Source of the DNA: Atopostipes sp963558565
GTDB taxonomy: Bacteria; Bacillota; Bacilli; Lactobacillales; Carnobacteriaceae_A
Reading direction: 5' to 3'
Assembly: GCA_963558565.1 (NCBI GenBank)
Contig: CAUWGX010000005.1
Coordinates: 131,533 to 195,532 of the forward strand
DNA length: 64,000 nt
In this document: one piece after another, positions 61,250-64,000 of the stretch
Layout of the letters: each line of letters starts with the position of its first letter
Position numbering within the stretch: the first letter of the stretch is position 1
Notes under the pieces: generated by a model
The model's input: only the letters and a program-made list of their open reading frames with translations
Told to the model about the DNA's origin: nothing
Databases searched by the model: none
Program-made: the position numbers and the translations under genes

Positions 61250-61630
61250 ATGGACTACAGAGATTATAAAATAGGCGACATTGTGACAGTAACTGTTACA
61301 GGGATTCAGCCCTATGGTGTCTTTGCAGCTTTAGATGAAGAAAACCAAGGCCTGATTCACATTTCTGAAGTCAAGCACGGGTATGTCGAGAACATACAAG
61401 AGCTCTTTGAAATTGGGGAATCCTTAGAAGTAATGGTTTTGGATATTGATGAATTTGATGGGCGGGTGAGCTTATCGCTTCGAAGTTTACAGAAAACAAA
61501 GCATCATCCTTTTTCGAATCGGAAGAAAAACCCGCGATACGGTAGAGCAAGTGGCACTGGTTTTGATTCATTAGCTAAAAAATTACCGATCTGGATCGAC
61601 CAAGCATTGAATAGAATTGAACATAAATGA
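61250..61630 (+). CDS. cvfD: S1-domain RNA-binding protein (CvfD/GSP13)
   Basis: 126 residues. One S1 domain fills residues 5-80: KIGDIVTVTVTGIQPYGVFAAL, GLIHISEVKHGYVENI and DGRVSLSLRSL. A basic tail (HHPFSNRKKNPRYGRASG) follows. The family (YugI of Bacillus, CvfD of pneumococcus) binds ribosomes or mRNA and affects stress and virulence. AGAGGTGAAAGG precedes the ATG. Likely co-transcribed with the Nudix-like gene and pgi. Confidence 0.92.
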   Translation: MDYRDYKIGDIVTVTVTGIQPYGVFAALDEENQGLIHISEVKHGYVENIQELFEIGESLEVMVLDIDEFDGRVSLSLRSLQKTKHHPFSNRKKNPRYGRASGTGFDSLAKKLPIWIDQALNRIEHK

Positions 61631-61688
61631 CATATAGCTGTTTGATAAGACTTGCTCACAAGGACTTATAGCAAAGGAGCGCTAAATC

Positions 61689-62069
61689 ATGGTAGGAAAG
61701 CAATCATTGATCGCATATACAATCATGGTACAAAGAACCGATGGGAAATGGATATTTCTCGTACAGCACGAAGAAAGTGATTTTATTTTCCCAGGAACAA
61801 TGGCGAAAAACCAACAGACAGGACTAGCTACCGCAATCGAAGCAATGAAAGAAAAATTAAATCTGGACTTTGATAAAGTAGACTTAGCGGAATTAACAAA
61901 CGCAGTGACGGAAAATCAACGAATTCCATTATTCGTATTTAGATACCATTGCGGAGCGGAAGACCCGACAGATTTATTACTGCCAGGCTCTAAATTAGAA
62001 TGGCAAGTTTCTGACAATTTTAAAGAAACCATTCAAAAATATGACATTTCAGGAGTTCCATTATTTTAA
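61689..62069 (+). CDS. Nudix-fold-like protein without a Nudix box
   Basis: 126 residues. The start AYTIMVQRTDGKWIFLVQHEES and the strand-helix order look like a Nudix hydrolase. However, the catalytic helix, normally GX5EX7REUXEEXGU, reads GLATAIEAMKEKLNLDFD without the REUXEE core, so hydrolysis is unlikely. It may be a binding protein. AAAGGAG precedes the ATG, and it is 33 bases upstream of pgi. I cannot assign a function. Confidence 0.65.
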   Translation: MVGKQSLIAYTIMVQRTDGKWIFLVQHEESDFIFPGTMAKNQQTGLATAIEAMKEKLNLDFDKVDLAELTNAVTENQRIPLFVFRYHCGAEDPTDLLLPGSKLEWQVSDNFKETIQKYDISGVPLF

Positions 62070-62102
62070 GTAGTCAAAAAATTTAAAAAAAGGGGTTCAA
62101 AA

Positions 62103-63455
62103 ATGACACATTTATCACTAGATTATTCAAATATCGTGGACAAATATGTAGATGAAACAGAGTTAGAAAATATTCAAGCACAAGTAACGCTTGCGGATAA
62201 GGAATTACGAGAAGGTACGGGCGCAGGAAGTGACTTTTTAGGTTGGATCGATCTCCCTGAAAATTATGACCAAGAAGAATATGCGCGGATTAAAAAAGCT
62301 TCTGAAAAAATCCAAGAAAATTCAGAAGTGCTTGTCGTTATTGGGATCGGCGGCTCATATTTAGGAGCACGCGCTGCCATCGACTTTTTATCCCATTCTT
62401 TCGCTGACCAATTAAATGATGACTCGACCCAAGTCGTTTATGCGGGCAACAATATTAGCTCTACATATTTAGCCGACTTAGTAGAAGTTGTAAAAGATAA
62501 GGACTTCTCGGTAAACGTCATTTCAAAATCAGGAACAACAACGGAACCAGCGATTGCTTTCCGCGTCTTTCAAGAACTTTTAACAGAAAAATATGGCGAA
62601 GAAGCATTAAAAGATCGCATCTTCGTAACCACAGATGCTGAAAAAGGTGCTTTAAAAACATTAGCGGATGCAGAAGGTTATGAAACATTTGTTATCCCAG
62701 ATGATGTCGGCGGACGTTTTTCTGTTTTAACGGCTGTTGGTTTACTTCCAATCGCGGTAGCAGGCGGCGATATTGATGAGTTAATGCGTGGAGCACGTGA
62801 TGCTATGGACGCTTATGCGAGTGCCGACTTAAAAGAAAACGAAGCATATCAATATGCAGCTCTTCGAAATATCTTATATCGTAAAGGAAAAACGATTGAG
62901 CTCCTCGTTAATTATGAACCGCGTCTGAGCTATTTCGGTGAATGGTGGCGTCAATTATTCGGAGAATCCGAAGGAAAAGACCAACGCGGGATCTATCCAA
63001 CAAGTGGTAACTTCTCGACAGATTTACATTCCGTGGGTCAATATGTGCAAGATGGACGTCGCGATTTATTAGAGACTGTGATTAATATTAAGAACCCAAC
63101 ACGCTCAATTGAAATTCCAAGTCAAGAAGAAGATTTAGATGGATTAGGTTACTTAGAAGGTAAAGATGTAGATTTCGTGAATGAAAAAGCATTTGAAGGA
63201 ACACTCCTTGCTCACGTAGATGGTGGCGTTCCAACGTTTGTTTTAGAAATTCCAGACGCAAGTGCTTATACATTAGGTCACTTATTCTATTTCTTTGAAA
63301 TTGCTGTAGGCGTATCAGGTTATTTAAATGCAGTGAATCCATTTGACCAACCAGGCGTCGAAGCTTACAAAACAAATATGTTTGCTTTACTTGGAAAACC
63401 TGGCTTCGAAGATTTAACAAAAGAACTAGAAAATCGTTTAAATAAGAAAAACTAG
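62103..63455 (+). CDS. pgi: Glucose-6-phosphate isomerase
   Basis: 450 residues, the usual length for the Gram-positive enzyme. VVIGIGGSYLGARAAIDFL, ISKSGTTTEPAIAFR and VGGRFSVLTAVGLLP are active-site blocks, and NPFDQPGVEAYKTNMF is the C-terminal lysine signature. It links fructose-6-phosphate and glucose-6-phosphate in glycolysis. AAAAGGGG precedes the ATG, and a strong terminator follows. Confidence 0.97.
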   Translation: MTHLSLDYSNIVDKYVDETELENIQAQVTLADKELREGTGAGSDFLGWIDLPENYDQEEYARIKKASEKIQENSEVLVVIGIGGSYLGARAAIDFLSHSFADQLNDDSTQVVYAGNNISSTYLADLVEVVKDKDFSVNVISKSGTTTEPAIAFRVFQELLTEKYGEEALKDRIFVTTDAEKGALKTLADAEGYETFVIPDDVGGRFSVLTAVGLLPIAVAGGDIDELMRGARDAMDAYASADLKENEAYQYAALRNILYRKGKTIELLVNYEPRLSYFGEWWRQLFGESEGKDQRGIYPTSGNFSTDLHSVGQYVQDGRRDLLETVINIKNPTRSIEIPSQEEDLDGLGYLEGKDVDFVNEKAFEGTLLAHVDGGVPTFVLEIPDASAYTLGHLFYFFEIAVGVSGYLNAVNPFDQPGVEAYKTNMFALLGKPGFEDLTKELENRLNKKN

Positions 63456-63496
63456 TTTTTCCTATCTATAAATAAACACTATATAGTAGAAACAGA

Positions 63497-63545
63497 AAAA
63501 AAGAACTCAGAAGAGATTGTTTTATTCTCTCGAGTTCTTTTTTTG
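63497..63545 (+). terminator. Intrinsic terminator after pgi
   Basis: AAAAAGAACTC..AGAGA pairs with TCTCT..GAGTTCTTTTT; seven T residues. Confidence 0.95.
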
Positions 63546-63656
63546 GTTTAGGAAACAAAGAAAAAAGTTTATAAAAAATAATAAGAGAGAAGAAGCGGCA
63601 GTAAAAGCTTTTTCGTAAAAAAGAGTTTCACTTTAAAAGTTTTTCAGGAATTTCTG

Positions 63657-63685
63657 TTGACAGGTTCAGGGAAGAATGGTAAGAT
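63657..63685 (+). promoter_or_regulatory. rRNA operon promoter P1
   Basis: TTGACA (63657-63662) and TAAGAT (63680-63685) with exact 17-base spacing. Confidence 0.8.
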
Positions 63686-63693
63686 ATTCTTCG

Positions 63694-63802
63694 TTGCTTG
63701 ATTGGCACACAAACTTAATAAACGCTTTGCAAATCTTCCTCAAATAAGTGGGAAGTTGTTAAAGAAGATTGAGGATGTGTTCTGGTAGTTAATAAACAAG
63801 CA
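63694..63802 (+). other. Fold-back segment between rRNA promoters P1 and P2
   Basis: TTGCTTG (63694) pairs with CAAGCAA (63796-63802), ACACA (about 63709) with TGTGT (about 63776), and AATCTTC (about 63730) with GAAGATT (about 63762). P1 transcripts would carry this long imperfect hairpin and P2 transcripts would not. Confidence 0.45.
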
Positions 63803-63836
63803 ATCGAAAAAAAGTTTCAAAAATATAAAAAAACTA

Positions 63837-63865
63837 TTGACAAATGATTCATCAGTAGTTATAAT
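63837..63865 (+). promoter_or_regulatory. rRNA operon promoter P2
   Basis: Perfect consensus TTGACA (63837-63842) and TATAAT (63860-63865) with 17-base spacing, the strongest promoter in the window. Confidence 0.92.
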
Positions 63866-63871
63866 ATATAA

Positions 63872-64000
63872 GCTGATTAAAACCGCACATACGTTTGCGG
63901 GTGTAGTTACTGAAATGATTACACAGTATTTAATCGAACTTTTTTAAGAATAGATCTTTGAAAACTAAACAAAGTAATACAACCAAAATGTGCAGGGGTC
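63872..64000 (+). other. rRNA operon leader (16S gene expected just beyond the window)
   Basis: CTTTGAAAACTAAACAAAG and the following ACAACCAAAATGTGCAGGG are typical of pre-16S leaders in Lactobacillales. CCGCA / TGCGG and GTGTA / TACAC arms lie upstream (63882-63934). The mature 16S rRNA does not start inside the window. Confidence 0.75.

Overview
The window comes from a low-GC Gram-positive bacterium. I place it in the Lactobacillales, probably near the Carnobacteriaceae/Aerococcaceae side. The evidence is a complete mevalonate-type isoprenoid operon with a type II isopentenyl-diphosphate isomerase, a mannose-family PTS with its DUF956 partner, an arginine-deiminase cluster, a T-box leader, a catabolite-repression (cre) site, strong AGGAGG-type ribosome binding sites and AT-rich intergenic DNA with many intrinsic terminators. 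No phage, insertion sequence, tRNA or CRISPR array was found. The right end stops in the leader of an rRNA operon.

Layout. 1-7.4 kb: the tail of a P-type ATPase, a CNNM/CorC-type membrane protein, a DnaA-box cluster, murB, a TipA-like MerR regulator, then rpiA, pdp and a Cof-type phosphatase. 7.5-11.6 kb (minus): mvaK1-mvaD-mvaK2-fni. 11.8-18.6 kb: coaA, a guaA whose glutaminase domain lacks its catalytic cysteine, an ankyrin/TPR protein, a GNAT, an S66 peptidase relative and two small conserved proteins. 19-25.6 kb: a K+/H+ antiporter behind a structured leader, a cold-shock gene, an OFA-family MFS plus deaminase pair, a decayed DUF898 gene and a pseudouridine synthase. 25.7-31 kb (minus): manLMN-DUF956 and an orphan UlaA-like permease. 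31.4-39.6 kb: arcA, arcB, two YfcC-type carriers, argS and a Crp/Fnr regulator, with no arcC. 39.8-43.7 kb: a T-box-controlled amino-acid ABC transporter and M20 hydrolase. 43.9-46.4 kb: a second TipA-like MerR with an ABC exporter. 46.7-57 kb: HAD, MFS, CPBP, GDPD, PC4, RNase H, CutC and the yunD-yutD-yutF-DUF1461 block. 57-63.5 kb: PgpA-like, ferredoxin reductase, PAP2-like, cyclophilin, fructokinase, CvfD, a Nudix-like protein and pgi. 63.6-64 kb: tandem consensus promoters and rRNA leader.

How the genes fit together. The arc block imports arginine, yields ornithine and carbamoyl phosphate, and charges tRNA-Arg. It probably answers to its own Crp/Fnr regulator, for which a candidate site lies upstream of arcA. 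The man operon, fructokinase, pgi, rpiA and pdp feed central sugar metabolism. The most unusual non-coding signal is a dispersed family of exactly 42-bp tandem repeats (2, 4 and 6 units). Each array lies just 3' of an intrinsic terminator, in the orientation of the gene that terminator ends. Other points of interest are the cysteine-less GuaA, two MerR-type promoters with nearly the same operator core, and the structured leader upstream of the K+/H+ antiporter.
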